Counted from the first letter of the stretch, positions 51,252 to 61,361 are shown. The stretch: DNA of 64,000 bases from an uncultured Bacteroidales bacterium (GCA_902760965.1 CACWIN010000002.1:1-64000); one strand, 5' to 3'. Numbers and translations are program-made. The notes: a model not told the origin generated them from the sequence alone.

Positions 51252-53894
51252 ATGAAAAAAAATGTCCTGTTATCCTGCCTTGCAGTAGCGGCTGTGCTGT
51301 TGCCGGGCTGTAAAGACCAGAGTTACGAGTATCCGTTCCAGAATCCCAAGCTGTCATTTGACAAGAGGACCGACAACCTGCTTTCACTTCTTACCCCGCA
51401 GGAAAAGATCGGCCTGATGATGAACGGTTCCATATCGATTGACCGTTTTGACATTCCGGCCTACAACTGGTGGAATGAGGCATGTCACGGAATATGCTAT
51501 GACGATGTAACCGTATTCCCGCAGGTAATTGCCCTGGGCGCCACATTCGACGCACCCCAGCAGCTTGAAATTTACACCGCCGTGTCCGATGAGGCCCGCG
51601 CCGTTTGGAACACCACCAACCATCATCAGCTGGGCGTGAACCAGACCAACAGCAGCATCTGGCATCAGGGTCTTTCATTCTGGTGTCCAAACGTGAACAT
51701 ATTCCGTGATCCACGTTGGGGCCGCGGTCAGGAGACTCCGGGCGAGGATCCTTATCTGAACGCCGTTATGGGTACCCAGACCGTAAAAGGTATGCAGGGT
51801 AATGACAGCAAGTATCTTAAGCTGCACTCTTGCGCCAAGCACTATGCAGTTCACAGCGGTCCCGAGCCCCTGCGTCATCAGTTTGACGTGACCGTATCGG
51901 GCCGTGACCTTTGGGAAACTTACCTGCCGGCATTCAAGAGCCTGGTACAGGAGGGTAACGTGCAGGAGGTTATGTGCGCCTACCACCGTTATGAAGGTGA
52001 GCCTTGCTGCGCCAGCGACCGTCTGCTGCAGGATATCCTGCGCAACAAGTGGGGCTTTAAGGGTCTGGTGGTAACCGACTGCGGTGCCATAGGTGACTTC
52101 TTCAACGCCCGCCAGCACGGCACCCATAAGGATGCCGCCAGTGCATCGGCCGATGCCATACTGTCAGGTGCCGATATTGAGTGCGGTACCAGCTACCGTT
52201 CATTGGCCCAGGCAATGGAGCAGGGACTCATAACCGAGGCCGACATTGACGTGAACGTACGCCGTATCCTCAAGGCCCGCTTTGAGCTGGGTATGTTTGA
52301 CCCCGCCGAGAACCTGCCTTGGGCAAAACTTGGACTCCAGGATCTGAGCAGTCCCGAACATACCGCTCTTGCCAGCAAGGCCGCTCATGAGGCCATTGTC
52401 CTGCTAAAGAACAACAATAACCTGCTCCCGCTCAAAAAGAACGCAAAGATAGCAGTGGTAGGTCCCAATGCCGATGACGCACGTGTCATACTGGGTAACT
52501 ACAACGGTTATCCGTCGGCCGCCAACACCAAGACCATCCTGGACGGTATCCGCGAGGCTGCTCCCGATGCCCAGATCATTTATGAGAAGGGATGTGACCT
52601 GAATGCACCGTATATCACAAAGCATTACGTATCAGAGATAAACGGCGGCAAGGGTCTGCACGCAGAGTACTACAACACTCTTGACTGGACCGGAAACGTA
52701 GTTGCACGCGTTGACTATGACGAGCCCTTGAGCCTGAACACCACATCGCCCGCTCTGGCACGTGAGGACTGCCCATGGGCCGAGGGTGTTAACATGACCG
52801 GTTTCTCGGCAAAATATACCGGAAGCTTTACTGCCGATTATACCGGCGATATGGTTTACTCTGTGCGCGGAAGCTCACGCTATACTTTCAAACTGAACGG
52901 CAAGACCATTGTTGAGAATCAGGGCCAGGGCGGCGGCCGTGGCGGATTCGGCGGCTTTGGCGGCGGTTTTGGCGGATTTGGTCGTGGAGGTGCTCCTGCA
53001 ACCACATTCAAGGTTGAGAAGGGCAAGACCTATGAGATTTCGATTGAACTCTCACAGCCTGAGGCCCGTTCCGCATCGTTCTCATTTGACATCTACAGCC
53101 GTGGTCCCGTTGATTTTGCCAATGTGGTGGAAAAGATCTCAAAGGCCGATGTAATCGTAATGGTAAGCGGTATTTCATCGGACATAGAGGGTGAGGGACA
53201 TGACCGTTCCGAGATTGAGCTCCCCGAAATTCAGCAGCAGCTGCTTGCCGAGCTTGACGCTACCGGCAAACCCATTGTCCTGGTTAACGTGTCAGGCAGT
53301 GCAATTGGATTCGGAAATGTGGAGAGCAAGTATGACGCCCTTATCCAGGCATGGTATGGCGGTCAGGCTTGCGGTGAGGCTGTTGGAGATGTGCTGTTCG
53401 GCAAATACAATCCCGCAGGACGTCTGCCGGTTACCTTCTATGCATCGACCGACCAGCTGCCCGATTTCCAGGACTACTCTATGAACAACCGCACCTACCG
53501 TTACTTTAAGGGTCAGCCCCTGTATGCTTTCGGTTACGGACTCAGCTACACCACATTCAGTTACGGCCAAGGCAAGACCGCAGGCAAGGCCAAGAACATG
53601 ACCCTGACAGTTCCCGTTACCAATACCGGTAAGATTGACGGTGATGAGGTAATCCAGGTTTACGTCAAGGCTCTTGATTATGCCGATGCACCCATTAAGT
53701 CACTTGCAGGATTTGCCCGCGTGAACATCCCGGCCGGTCAGACCAAGACCGTAAAGGTTGAAATAAGCAAGGATGCGTTCAGCGCATATGACGAGGCAAC
53801 CGACGGCCTTAAGTTCCGTCCGGGTCGCTACCAGATCCTGTATGGTGGCTCATCGCTTGACAAAGACCTGCAGAGCATCGAGGTTAAGCTGTAA
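51252..53894 (+). CDS. GH3-family glycoside hydrolase lipoprotein with PA14 insert (paralogue)
   Basis: This 880-aa enzyme has the same layout as the one at 36196-38844. The lipobox is LLPGC (Cys20). GH3 motifs are NWWNEACHGI, RDPRWGRGQETPGEDPY, AKHYAVHSGPE and VVTDCGAIGD, where the Asp near residue 276 is the expected nucleophile. A PA14 insert contains a Gly/Phe-rich run at about 557-581 (GGRGGFGGFGGGFGGFGRGG). The C-terminal part has YAFGYGLSYTTF and a fibronectin-like end. It is likely a membrane-anchored exo-beta-glycosidase (xyloside or glucoside). Sequence differences around the substrate loops suggest another specificity than its paralogue. It has its own promoter and ends at a perfect palindrome. 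Confidence 0.93.
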   Translation: MKKNVLLSCLAVAAVLLPGCKDQSYEYPFQNPKLSFDKRTDNLLSLLTPQEKIGLMMNGSISIDRFDIPAYNWWNEACHGICYDDVTVFPQVIALGATFDAPQQLEIYTAVSDEARAVWNTTNHHQLGVNQTNSSIWHQGLSFWCPNVNIFRDPRWGRGQETPGEDPYLNAVMGTQTVKGMQGNDSKYLKLHSCAKHYAVHSGPEPLRHQFDVTVSGRDLWETYLPAFKSLVQEGNVQEVMCAYHRYEGEPCCASDRLLQDILRNKWGFKGLVVTDCGAIGDFFNARQHGTHKDAASASADAILSGADIECGTSYRSLAQAMEQGLITEADIDVNVRRILKARFELGMFDPAENLPWAKLGLQDLSSPEHTALASKAAHEAIVLLKNNNNLLPLKKNAKIAVVGPNADDARVILGNYNGYPSAANTKTILDGIREAAPDAQIIYEKGCDLNAPYITKHYVSEINGGKGLHAEYYNTLDWTGNVVARVDYDEPLSLNTTSPALAREDCPWAEGVNMTGFSAKYTGSFTADYTGDMVYSVRGSSRYTFKLNGKTIVENQGQGGGRGGFGGFGGGFGGFGRGGAPATTFKVEKGKTYEISIELSQPEARSASFSFDIYSRGPVDFANVVEKISKADVIVMVSGISSDIEGEGHDRSEIELPEIQQQLLAELDATGKPIVLVNVSGSAIGFGNVESKYDALIQAWYGGQACGEAVGDVLFGKYNPAGRLPVTFYASTDQLPDFQDYSMNNRTYRYFKGQPLYAFGYGLSYTTFSYGQGKTAGKAKNMTLTVPVTNTGKIDGDEVIQVYVKALDYADAPIKSLAGFARVNIPAGQTKTVKVEISKDAFSAYDEATDGLKFRPGRYQILYGGSSLDKDLQSIEVKL

Positions 53895-53911
53895 GATAGC
53901 AAAAAAAAGGG

Positions 53912-53957
53912 CCATTGGGGACGGTTCTGTTTGCGCAAACAGAACCGTCCCCAATGG
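53912..53957. repeat. GGGGACGG element, copy F: perfect 46-bp palindrome
   Basis: CCATTGGGGACGGTTCTGTT with TGC (53912-53934) is followed directly by its reverse complement (53935-53957). It shares the TTCTGTT variant with copies D and E. It lies between the GH3 gene and the next operon, both on the plus strand, and could end GH3 transcription. Confidence 0.95.
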
Positions 53958-54022
53958 ACCGATTTATGCCAAAAATTCAAAAAAAAGAGAGACAATAAGG
54001 TAGTAATCAACTCATAATTTTG

Positions 54023-54030
54023 TATTTTTG
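54023..54030 (+). promoter_or_regulatory. -7 box TATTTTTG of the polysaccharide operon
   Basis: TATTTTTG at 54023-54030, with TAATTTTG immediately before it (54015-54022), gives two overlapping candidate -7 boxes. The leader to the GTG at 54095 is about 60 nt. Confidence 0.5.
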
Positions 54031-54094
54031 CACTTTCAATTCGTACTGCGTACTTATTTAAAAAGAGGATTTAAAAAGAAGAAAGAGTAATAGA

Positions 54095-55372
54095 GTGAGT
54101 ACAATTTCGTTCATAAAATATTACTTCTCACTTGGAGCGGCATACGTAAAATATCTGTTTGCTTTTCTCCTGTATAAGTTTGAGGATTTTCCGAATGAGG
54201 TTAAGGTTGCCGCTTTGATGACATCCATCTGCATCCTGATCCTGTTTTTTGTGCAGATTTCGCTGTTCTGGATGTCATTCATGGAAAAGCGTAAGCGCAA
54301 GCTAAGGGAACGCATAGAAAAAAAGTGGGGCAAGGGAATGGAGTATCTGGTTTCGCAAGAGGCATCGGAACTGTTGAATGAGGCACAGATTGCCGATATC
54401 TTTGAACTGGACAAAGAAGATCCAAATAAGCCGTTGCTTAAGAACAACCGTGAAAAGAACATGTTTGTCCAGGTTTTTTACCTGTACTTTATTTCCAAAA
54501 GGTCAGAGATGTCCAGGACAGAGAATACCCATACTATGCTGCATATGTTCGGCATTCCCGATTACTTGGAAAAGGAGGTCAGTCTGGGTTCAATGAAACA
54601 CAAGGTTGACGCATTGGGTAAGATGCGTACCTTTAAGCTTCCTATAAGCCCCTGGGTTATAAACAAGCTGCTTAATTCAAAATACCTTAGAGTCCAGCGA
54701 CTGGCAATGTATTCAAACATTATGTCAAGTTCGGACAGCGCGCTGGATTATTTTGAGACCGACTTTTTTGACGAGAACTGTTGCATTAAAGACGAGATTG
54801 AACTTGGATTTTCACTCCAGCGCCGCAGAAAAATGGGTCTTAAGCTTCCTAACCTTGCACGTTGGGCACATATCCAGAACAACGAGAAAGCCCAGTGCAT
54901 GTTTGTCCGTCTTATGCGCCGATTCAACGAGATTGAATACTGCGGCCAGCTTAAGGACCTGTACAACCAGACAAAAAAGAAAAAACTCATTGAGGAGATA
55001 TCCCGTACATGGGGTTACCTGCATTATGTTGAGTGCGAGGACCTGCTCATAGAGGCGCTCCTTACACAGCCCGATGACACCAAGGTGGCTATCATGCACG
55101 CCATGACACGTCTTGGCACCGGCCGTAGTATTGACGCCCTGTTGGACGGATTCAAGAATACCACCAATCCTCATGTGCGTTATGAGGCACTAAGGTGCAT
55201 TTACAATTATGGTCCTCAGGGCAAAGCCCTGTTCAATGACCTGGAACAGAATGCATCGGAGTCAGACAAGAAATACTTTACATTTTTCCATAATCCCATT
55301 ACCCTTGAAAAGATCCGTCTTGACAAGGAGCAGGCATACCACCCTTCGGTGGAGACTGTGTTCAATGGTTAA
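54095..55372 (+). CDS. HEAT-repeat inner-membrane protein of the polysaccharide operon
   Basis: The GTG at 54095 gives 425 aa; no nearby ATG extends the conserved-looking N-terminus. One clear transmembrane helix lies at about 46-66 (TSICILILFFVQISLFWMSF), with a basic stop-transfer (MEKRKRKLRER) after it. The cytoplasmic remainder is alpha-helical with HEAT-like repeats, e.g. NSKYLRVQRLAMYSNIM and NTTNPHVRYEALRCIYNYGP (about 358-377). Such proteins act as scaffolds. It precedes a glycosyltransferase by 21 bp, so I infer that it organises or regulates the synthase at the membrane, as accessory subunits do in Pga or Bcs. It shows no enzyme motif. Confidence 0.65.
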   Translation: MSTISFIKYYFSLGAAYVKYLFAFLLYKFEDFPNEVKVAALMTSICILILFFVQISLFWMSFMEKRKRKLRERIEKKWGKGMEYLVSQEASELLNEAQIADIFELDKEDPNKPLLKNNREKNMFVQVFYLYFISKRSEMSRTENTHTMLHMFGIPDYLEKEVSLGSMKHKVDALGKMRTFKLPISPWVINKLLNSKYLRVQRLAMYSNIMSSSDSALDYFETDFFDENCCIKDEIELGFSLQRRRKMGLKLPNLARWAHIQNNEKAQCMFVRLMRRFNEIEYCGQLKDLYNQTKKKKLIEEISRTWGYLHYVECEDLLIEALLTQPDDTKVAIMHAMTRLGTGRSIDALLDGFKNTTNPHVRYEALRCIYNYGPQGKALFNDLEQNASESDKKYFTFFHNPITLEKIRLDKEQAYHPSVETVFNG

Positions 55373-55393
55373 CCCTAAGAAAGCTGTTAGTAT

Positions 55394-56821
55394 ATGTGGT
55401 TGACGATATATTATATATTCTGTTATCTTGTATTTGCCTACACACTGATTCTTCTGGCAGGTTACATGTGGTTGGTGCTGATGAGCCGTCTGGCCCAGAA
55501 ACAACTTGATGTTAACCTTCCCGATGATGATACCATAAAGTATCTTATGCAGGGATCTCCCCTTACCCCGGCTGTGTCAATCATTGCCCCTGCTTACAAC
55601 GAGGAGGTTACCATCATAGACAGTGTGAATTCCATAATGCAGATTGACTACCCGGATTATGAGATAATTATCGTGAACGATGCCAGTACCGACCGTACAA
55701 TGGAACTGCTCATTAACGAATACAAGTTGGTTGAGGTTCCATATGACATTGCCATGAGGGTGCAGTCCAAGCCTATAAAGCGTGTGCTTAAATCGACCGA
55801 TGAACGATACAGCAAACTGATAGTTGTGGACAAGGTTCACGGCGGACGTAAGGCCGATGGTTCAAACGCCGGAATAAACGTATGCAGTAACAAGTATTTT
55901 GTATGTACCGATGTGGACTGCATCATTGAGCCTATGGCTCTTTACAGGATGATGTGGTTTGTCATAAACAGTAGCAAGCCTATGATTGGCGTAGGTGCAA
56001 CCATGCTTATGAGTAACGCATGCATTGTTGAAAACGGAAAGGTAGTCGAGGCTCACGTTCCTAACGTTCCTATCCCCATGTTCCAGCAGCTGGAGTATCT
56101 GCGTTCATTCCTGATAAGTAAGCTTGGTTGGTCACGCATTAACGCCCTGCCTAACATATCCGGTGGTTTTGGTCTGTTTGATACCGACGTCGCCGTAAAG
56201 TCCGGAGGTTATGACCCTATGAGTATGGCCGAGGATGTGGATATGCTGTTGCGTATGGTTACATATATGAAAAACAGCGGTCAGGATTTCAATCTGGCCC
56301 TGGTTCCAAAGGTTTGCTGTTGGACAGAGGGTCCCGGTAACCTTAAGCAGTTGGTCCGTCAACGTACCAGATGGGCCCGTGGACTGTTTGAGATTGTGTC
56401 CAACCACCGCAAACTGTTCTTTAACCCCCATTATGGACCGATAGGTGCCCTTACGTTGCCTTACCTGTTCATATTTGAGTTTATAGCTCCGTTGTTTGAG
56501 TTCTCCGGATTCCTGTTCATGATATGGCTGGTATTTACCGGAGGTGTTAACTGGAGTGCCGCTTTCATCATATTCGGAATGATTTATTTCTTCTCGGTCT
56601 TTATTTCGTTCTTTGTGATTTTCTTTGATTACAAGTTAAAGGCCGTAAACTGGAAACATACAAAAATAAGTTATGGCAAGCTTTTGCTGGCCACATTGTT
56701 GGAGCCGTTCATTTATCACCCGTTGATAACCTATTGCTCCATTGTGGGCTATTGGCGCTTTATTATTAACACTACTGCCGTTTGGACACCTATCCAGCGT
56801 AAAGGCGTTAAAAAGAGATAA
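55394..56821 (+). CDS. Processive family 2 glycosyltransferase (membrane polysaccharide synthase)
   Basis: This 475-aa protein has an N-terminal hydrophobic segment (about 8-30), a GT-A domain and three or four C-terminal membrane helices (about 348-440). Key motifs are APAYNEE (65-71), VNDASTD (94-100), the DxD-like DVDC (173-176), AEDVDM (279-284, catalytic base) and QRTRW (323-327). The D, D, D, QxxRW set marks processive beta-glycan synthases such as PgaC, NodC, BcsA and hyaluronan synthase. The sugar donor cannot be told from the sequence. It lies between the HEAT protein and the TPR/barrel export protein, 2 bp before the latter. Confidence 0.92.
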   Translation: MWLTIYYIFCYLVFAYTLILLAGYMWLVLMSRLAQKQLDVNLPDDDTIKYLMQGSPLTPAVSIIAPAYNEEVTIIDSVNSIMQIDYPDYEIIIVNDASTDRTMELLINEYKLVEVPYDIAMRVQSKPIKRVLKSTDERYSKLIVVDKVHGGRKADGSNAGINVCSNKYFVCTDVDCIIEPMALYRMMWFVINSSKPMIGVGATMLMSNACIVENGKVVEAHVPNVPIPMFQQLEYLRSFLISKLGWSRINALPNISGGFGLFDTDVAVKSGGYDPMSMAEDVDMLLRMVTYMKNSGQDFNLALVPKVCCWTEGPGNLKQLVRQRTRWARGLFEIVSNHRKLFFNPHYGPIGALTLPYLFIFEFIAPLFEFSGFLFMIWLVFTGGVNWSAAFIIFGMIYFFSVFISFFVIFFDYKLKAVNWKHTKISYGKLLLATLLEPFIYHPLITYCSIVGYWRFIINTTAVWTPIQRKGVKKR

Positions 56822-56823
56822 AG

Positions 56824-59613
56824 ATGAAAGCAAGATATATTGTATTGTTGTTTTTTGCGCTGTTTTTCTCTCTGACAGGAGAGATCCATGCCCAGAACAA
56901 GATAAGCCATCTTCCGCGCTACTATATATTGCGCGTTGAAGGTTTTGTCAACTCAAATGCATGGAACTCGGCCAAGAGGGAGATTGACGAAGGTCTTGCT
57001 GAATTCCCCGATGATCCCGACCTGCGTTTTTACAACGGTCAGTATTACTATGTAATAGGTGATTTAAGAGAGGCACGATACAATCTGGTCCGTGCAACCT
57101 TGGCGAATGACCAGCACTACAAGGCCAAGAGAATCCTGGTGGACGTTGAAGACGATCTGGGTCATTATTCCAGTGCCATTTGTTTTGTAAACGAGTTGCT
57201 CGAATTCCAGCCGTATGACCGTGACCTGTGGCGCCGCAAGATATCACTTTACCGCAAATTGGGCAACGAAGTTGAGGCCGATGCCGCTCTTGAACGTTTG
57301 GCTCATATTTATCCTAATGATACACTGGTACTTAGCGATGTTCGCCGCCGTAATCAGGAAAACTGGGATAACGTACTTAAAAAGAGCTCTCTGAGCGAGG
57401 CTGCCGATAATCTGGAACGTTGGATAGACCAGGATCCCAAGATGCGTGACTATTACCTTGAACTGGTATCGGTTTACGAACGTATGGGTGAGTACGAAAA
57501 GGCTATCGGTGCGGCAAACCGCGGACTCCAGCATTATCCCAATGACCGTGAGCTGATAAACAAGGTTGCCGGTATCATGATGGAACTTGGACTTTATACC
57601 CAGGCGCTGGCATTTGTAAAGAACAAGACTTACGGCAGTTACGCCTATAACACCCTGCTGTACGAGGCCGCCAACGATTCCCGAATGCGTGATCCCTACG
57701 AGGCAAACGGCAGGTTGTATTTGAATACCCGTAACCGCGAAGCGCTGAACTATCTTATAAACACTTCGATTACCAGAGGGTATTACGATGATGCCCGCAT
57801 GTATATTGACGATGCCATCAGGCTGGATGGACGTACTCCGTCATTGCTGATGAAACTCTATACAGTCGAAAAAGCGACAGGCAATGACAAGCGTTGCGTA
57901 CAGCTCCTTAACGAACTGTATGAGATGAATCCTGAGGATGATGGGCTGATGGAGGAGTATACAAACCTTATGATTCAGTTGGCAGAGCATGATTACAATG
58001 TACAGGACTGGCAAGACGCATATGTGCATCTGGACCGCGTGATAGAAATCCTGCCCGAAACATCGGAGTCATGGCCGGCAGTAGTGTCCCGCCAGATAAT
58101 AGTTCTTGGTCATCTGGAACGTTACAACGATGCCCGCAGGCTTTATAGCCAGGCTTCAAGGCGCAGTCCCGCCAACAGGGAGCGTTTTGCATCGGCATAC
58201 GAGGGTGCTGTGGCAATCCGGCTTAGATACCTGATTGAGGAAGAGGAGTACGTAAAGGCATACGATGAGGCTCGTTTGTTGCTCGAGGCCATCCCTGACA
58301 GCGAGGTTGCACTGCGTTGCCTTATCAATATGAGTCAGACACTCAAATATGATGACGAGTTCCACTATTATGCGGAGCTTGGATACCAATATTACCCCGA
58401 GGTTCCTTATTTTATTGTAAAGCAGGCAATCTCGTTGCGCGAACAGGGTCGTAATGACGAGGCTTTGATTTTGCTTGATCCCCAAAAGGATTCCAATGAA
58501 TTTGCCAATCCCCAGCTCACTGCGGCATATTCGGGCGTAAGTAAGGACTGGGCCGATGAACTTCTCAAGGAGAAACAGCCTGATAAGGCCATGGCAATAA
58601 TAGATACCGCATTGGTCTATGATCCCAAGAATCCTGAGCTGTTATACACAAAAGGACTCATTTATGAATCCACAAAGGATTATGCCCTTGCTTACAAGTA
58701 TCAGATGCGTTACTATGAACCAAGCAACGCCGAGCAGGAGGATTTTATACAGCATACCCGTTACCTTTATTTTAAAGGTTGTCCAAACAGGATAGACGCA
58801 TCATATACCCACTCGTTTTTTGATACTCACAGCGAAGGCCTGGCATCGATAGGACATCTGTATTCGGTTGCAACTCTAAGCTATTCAAGAATAGCCTATC
58901 GCAATACTTACACAGGCCAGATTAGTTATAAAGGTATAGACGGCTATCATGAAGGCTCCGAAAACGAATCGGGTGGAGTAGGACTGGAGTTCATGGCCCA
59001 GTGGGAACATGAGTTCGGTGCCAGATGGAGTGGAATGGCAAATATTTCGGCCTCAACACGTTTCTTTAACAAACTGGGTGCAAACATATCGGCTACATAT
59101 GCCATATCGGACGATTGGGCCGCATCATTGCGTTTAGGCTATCGCCTTACACCGCCTACTTACCTCTATCTGGGAGGCAACAACGCAGGACTGGTGGCAA
59201 AGGACGAATTCCACATCTTTATAATAACTCCTTCGGTAAGCAAATCATGGGAGCGTATCAATCTTGCATTAAGTACGGACCTGACTACAATGTCAAGCAG
59301 TCTGTATTATAATGTGGGATTAAAGGGAAAGTTCTTTATAAACAACGACAATATTTCATCAATATCGTTGCTGACAGGATTCGGATCATTCCCGGAGTTG
59401 ACATTCTTTGAACAGACTGCTTTGCGAGATCTGTCTCATACCAATGCAATGGTGGGCTTTGATCTCCAGTACCTCTGCACGCGTCAGTTATGTCTGGGTC
59501 TTACGGGAACCTGGAACACGTGCTACAATCCGTACCGTATGAAAGACGGTTCGCTGGTTGATTCCTACCGAAACATATATGCTTTGACTTTCCAGGCACA
59601 TATAGCGTTCTAA
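56824..59613 (+). CDS. TPR-rich periplasmic/outer-membrane export protein with YaiO-like barrel
   Basis: This 929-aa protein has a signal peptide (about 1-23). About 600 residues of tetratricopeptide-type repeats follow (e.g. EGLAEFPDDPDLRFYNGQYY, AANRGLQHYPNDRELINKVA, AMAIIDTALVYDPKNPELLY). From about 650 the protein is a beta barrel (ASYTHSFFDTHSEGL, VGLEFMAQWEHEFGARWSGM, LRLGYRLTPPTYLYLGGNNA) ending in FQAHIAF. The TPR-plus-barrel layout is that of PgaA, BcsC and AlgK/AlgE, which guide polymer through the periplasm and out. The barrel resembles YaiO. It is the probable outer-membrane exit of the glycan made by the upstream synthase. Confidence 0.85.
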   Translation: MKARYIVLLFFALFFSLTGEIHAQNKISHLPRYYILRVEGFVNSNAWNSAKREIDEGLAEFPDDPDLRFYNGQYYYVIGDLREARYNLVRATLANDQHYKAKRILVDVEDDLGHYSSAICFVNELLEFQPYDRDLWRRKISLYRKLGNEVEADAALERLAHIYPNDTLVLSDVRRRNQENWDNVLKKSSLSEAADNLERWIDQDPKMRDYYLELVSVYERMGEYEKAIGAANRGLQHYPNDRELINKVAGIMMELGLYTQALAFVKNKTYGSYAYNTLLYEAANDSRMRDPYEANGRLYLNTRNREALNYLINTSITRGYYDDARMYIDDAIRLDGRTPSLLMKLYTVEKATGNDKRCVQLLNELYEMNPEDDGLMEEYTNLMIQLAEHDYNVQDWQDAYVHLDRVIEILPETSESWPAVVSRQIIVLGHLERYNDARRLYSQASRRSPANRERFASAYEGAVAIRLRYLIEEEEYVKAYDEARLLLEAIPDSEVALRCLINMSQTLKYDDEFHYYAELGYQYYPEVPYFIVKQAISLREQGRNDEALILLDPQKDSNEFANPQLTAAYSGVSKDWADELLKEKQPDKAMAIIDTALVYDPKNPELLYTKGLIYESTKDYALAYKYQMRYYEPSNAEQEDFIQHTRYLYFKGCPNRIDASYTHSFFDTHSEGLASIGHLYSVATLSYSRIAYRNTYTGQISYKGIDGYHEGSENESGGVGLEFMAQWEHEFGARWSGMANISASTRFFNKLGANISATYAISDDWAASLRLGYRLTPPTYLYLGGNNAGLVAKDEFHIFIITPSVSKSWERINLALSTDLTTMSSSLYYNVGLKGKFFINNDNISSISLLTGFGSFPELTFFEQTALRDLSHTNAMVGFDLQYLCTRQLCLGLTGTWNTCYNPYRMKDGSLVDSYRNIYALTFQAHIAF

Positions 59614-59632
59614 CAATCAAACATCTGTCACA

Positions 59633-61357
59633 ATGATAAGTATCCCCAATACGCTGTTGATGTTAAGCGCAATGATTCTTTTCAATTGCCAGGACACCGT
59701 GCAGCATGAAATAGACTCGCCGTTTGAGTATCGCGAGGTTTATCTGCCTGAACTGCCGTTTGACGAAGGACATGACCTTTATCTTAACAGCGTGAACCGC
59801 GACTGGGGAATTTGGGGACACAATCTGGCCGTGGTATTGCCCAAAAACGCCTCTCAAAGCGTTTATGCCAAGGCCGGCAACAGCGTGAACAGGGACCAGT
59901 TCTGTTTTTCATCGGACGCCTTGTTCAATTACATAAAGAGTTATATTGATGACAATTTTGGAAACGAAAAAACCATAAGGTTTGCAATACTTCCCAACGA
60001 TAACTCCATAGTATGCCTATGCGACCGTTGTGTTGAATGCGGCAACAAGGAGGGCGATGCATCGGGAGCCGTTTATTATCTTTTGGAACGTCTCACCGAT
60101 AAATACCCCAATCACATATTCTTTTCATCGTATTACCGTACCACAAGCCATTTGCCTGACCATAAGCTGCCCGACAATTCGGGAGTCCTGATCAGTGCAA
60201 TGTCATATCCTTTGAATCCTGCTCATACGGAACAGGAGGACGAGTTTGGGGCTTTGCTCAACGAGTGGGGTAAATTTACCAAGCGTGTTTACGTTTGGGA
60301 TTATCTGAACAATTTTGATGACTATTTTACTCCGTTCCCCATTTTTGATGTGGTTCAACGCCGTTTGCGCTTGTATAACAAGCATGGCGTTAAGGGCGTA
60401 TTCTTTAACGGAAGCGGTACCGATTTCAGTACATTCTACAGACTTAAGACCCATGTCATAGCGGCTATGCTGTCCGATCCGGATGTGGAATGGCGTCCAT
60501 TGCTCCGTGAGTTGAGCAGTGAACTCTATCCTGTGGCAGGAGAGTCAATCAGCAAGTTCATAATCAGGCAGGAGGATATGGTTCGTGCCAAGAAAAAGAA
60601 TCTTCCAATGTACGAGGGAGTTCCCAAGGCATTGCAAACATACCTGCCGGCAGAGCAGTTTATGGAACTGCAGGCCGAACTGCTGACCCTTTCACCGCTT
60701 GTCAAGGACCCGGAGCGTACCGAGGTACAGAAAATGTATCGCGCCATGATGCTTACCAATCTTGAATTGGCACGTATAAACGGCGATACCTTAGGGTGCG
60801 AACGTTTGCTTGAGGGTCTTGAGCGTCTGGTGGCTCAAGGCATTGTAACCTACAGTGAATCAGGCGGAAGTATTAACAGCTACATAAGTGAATACCGTTA
60901 TATGCTGAAGCATGCCAAAGAGGTGGGCGACAAGAATCTGCTCAAGGGCGTGGAACTTGAGCCGCTTACTGCTTTGGACGAAGAGTATAATGATATTTCC
61001 ATACTTACCGACGGACTTATGGGCTTGCCGTCCAATTACCACTGTGGTAATATGATTTCATCGGCCTCTCCAGCCCTCCGAATAGCCATTCCTTATGTCA
61101 AGGGAATGAAACGTCTGCGTGTAAGCATGACAAAAAACGCCATATATCACATTGCTTTTCCGTTAAGTGTCTCTCTTAGTTGTGACGGCCGCGAATTGGG
61201 TAAGGTTGTTCCCAAGCCAATGCCAAACAACCTCCAAAGGTCTGTAGTGGAATTCATTATCCCATCGGACTGCAAGGAAGGTTTTGTCCTTACCGTTGTA
61301 CGCAACCAGGAAGATCGGACCATGGCACTTGACGAAATAGAAGGCCTAAAAAAATAG
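59633..61357 (+). CDS. DUF4838-like lipoprotein of the polysaccharide operon
   Basis: This 574-aa protein has a lipobox near Cys19 (MILFNC). The central part (about 75-330) has the DUF4838 look: FSSDALFNYIKSYIDDNFGN, NDNSIVCLCDRCVECG with three Cys, VYYLLERLTDKYPNHIFFSS and YVWDYLNNFDDYFTPFPIFD, then VKGVFFNGSGTDFSTFYRLK. This is a TIM-barrel-like domain usually found in carbohydrate-active proteins without a settled activity. A helical part and a C-terminal beta domain follow. By position it matches PgaB or other periplasmic modifying enzymes of polymer-secretion operons, which suggests trimming or modification of the exported glycan. That role is inferred. Confidence 0.7.
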   Translation: MISIPNTLLMLSAMILFNCQDTVQHEIDSPFEYREVYLPELPFDEGHDLYLNSVNRDWGIWGHNLAVVLPKNASQSVYAKAGNSVNRDQFCFSSDALFNYIKSYIDDNFGNEKTIRFAILPNDNSIVCLCDRCVECGNKEGDASGAVYYLLERLTDKYPNHIFFSSYYRTTSHLPDHKLPDNSGVLISAMSYPLNPAHTEQEDEFGALLNEWGKFTKRVYVWDYLNNFDDYFTPFPIFDVVQRRLRLYNKHGVKGVFFNGSGTDFSTFYRLKTHVIAAMLSDPDVEWRPLLRELSSELYPVAGESISKFIIRQEDMVRAKKKNLPMYEGVPKALQTYLPAEQFMELQAELLTLSPLVKDPERTEVQKMYRAMMLTNLELARINGDTLGCERLLEGLERLVAQGIVTYSESGGSINSYISEYRYMLKHAKEVGDKNLLKGVELEPLTALDEEYNDISILTDGLMGLPSNYHCGNMISSASPALRIAIPYVKGMKRLRVSMTKNAIYHIAFPLSVSLSCDGRELGKVVPKPMPNNLQRSVVEFIIPSDCKEGFVLTVVRNQEDRTMALDEIEGLKK

Positions 61358-61361
61358 AAAG

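Noticed and set aside
36196..53894. Recent duplication of the two GH3 genes as a block
   Set aside because: They differ throughout, have unrelated neighbours, and lie 12 kb apart.
13780..53957. CRISPR array
   Set aside because: Repeats are single, far apart and perfectly palindromic; no spacers and no cas genes.
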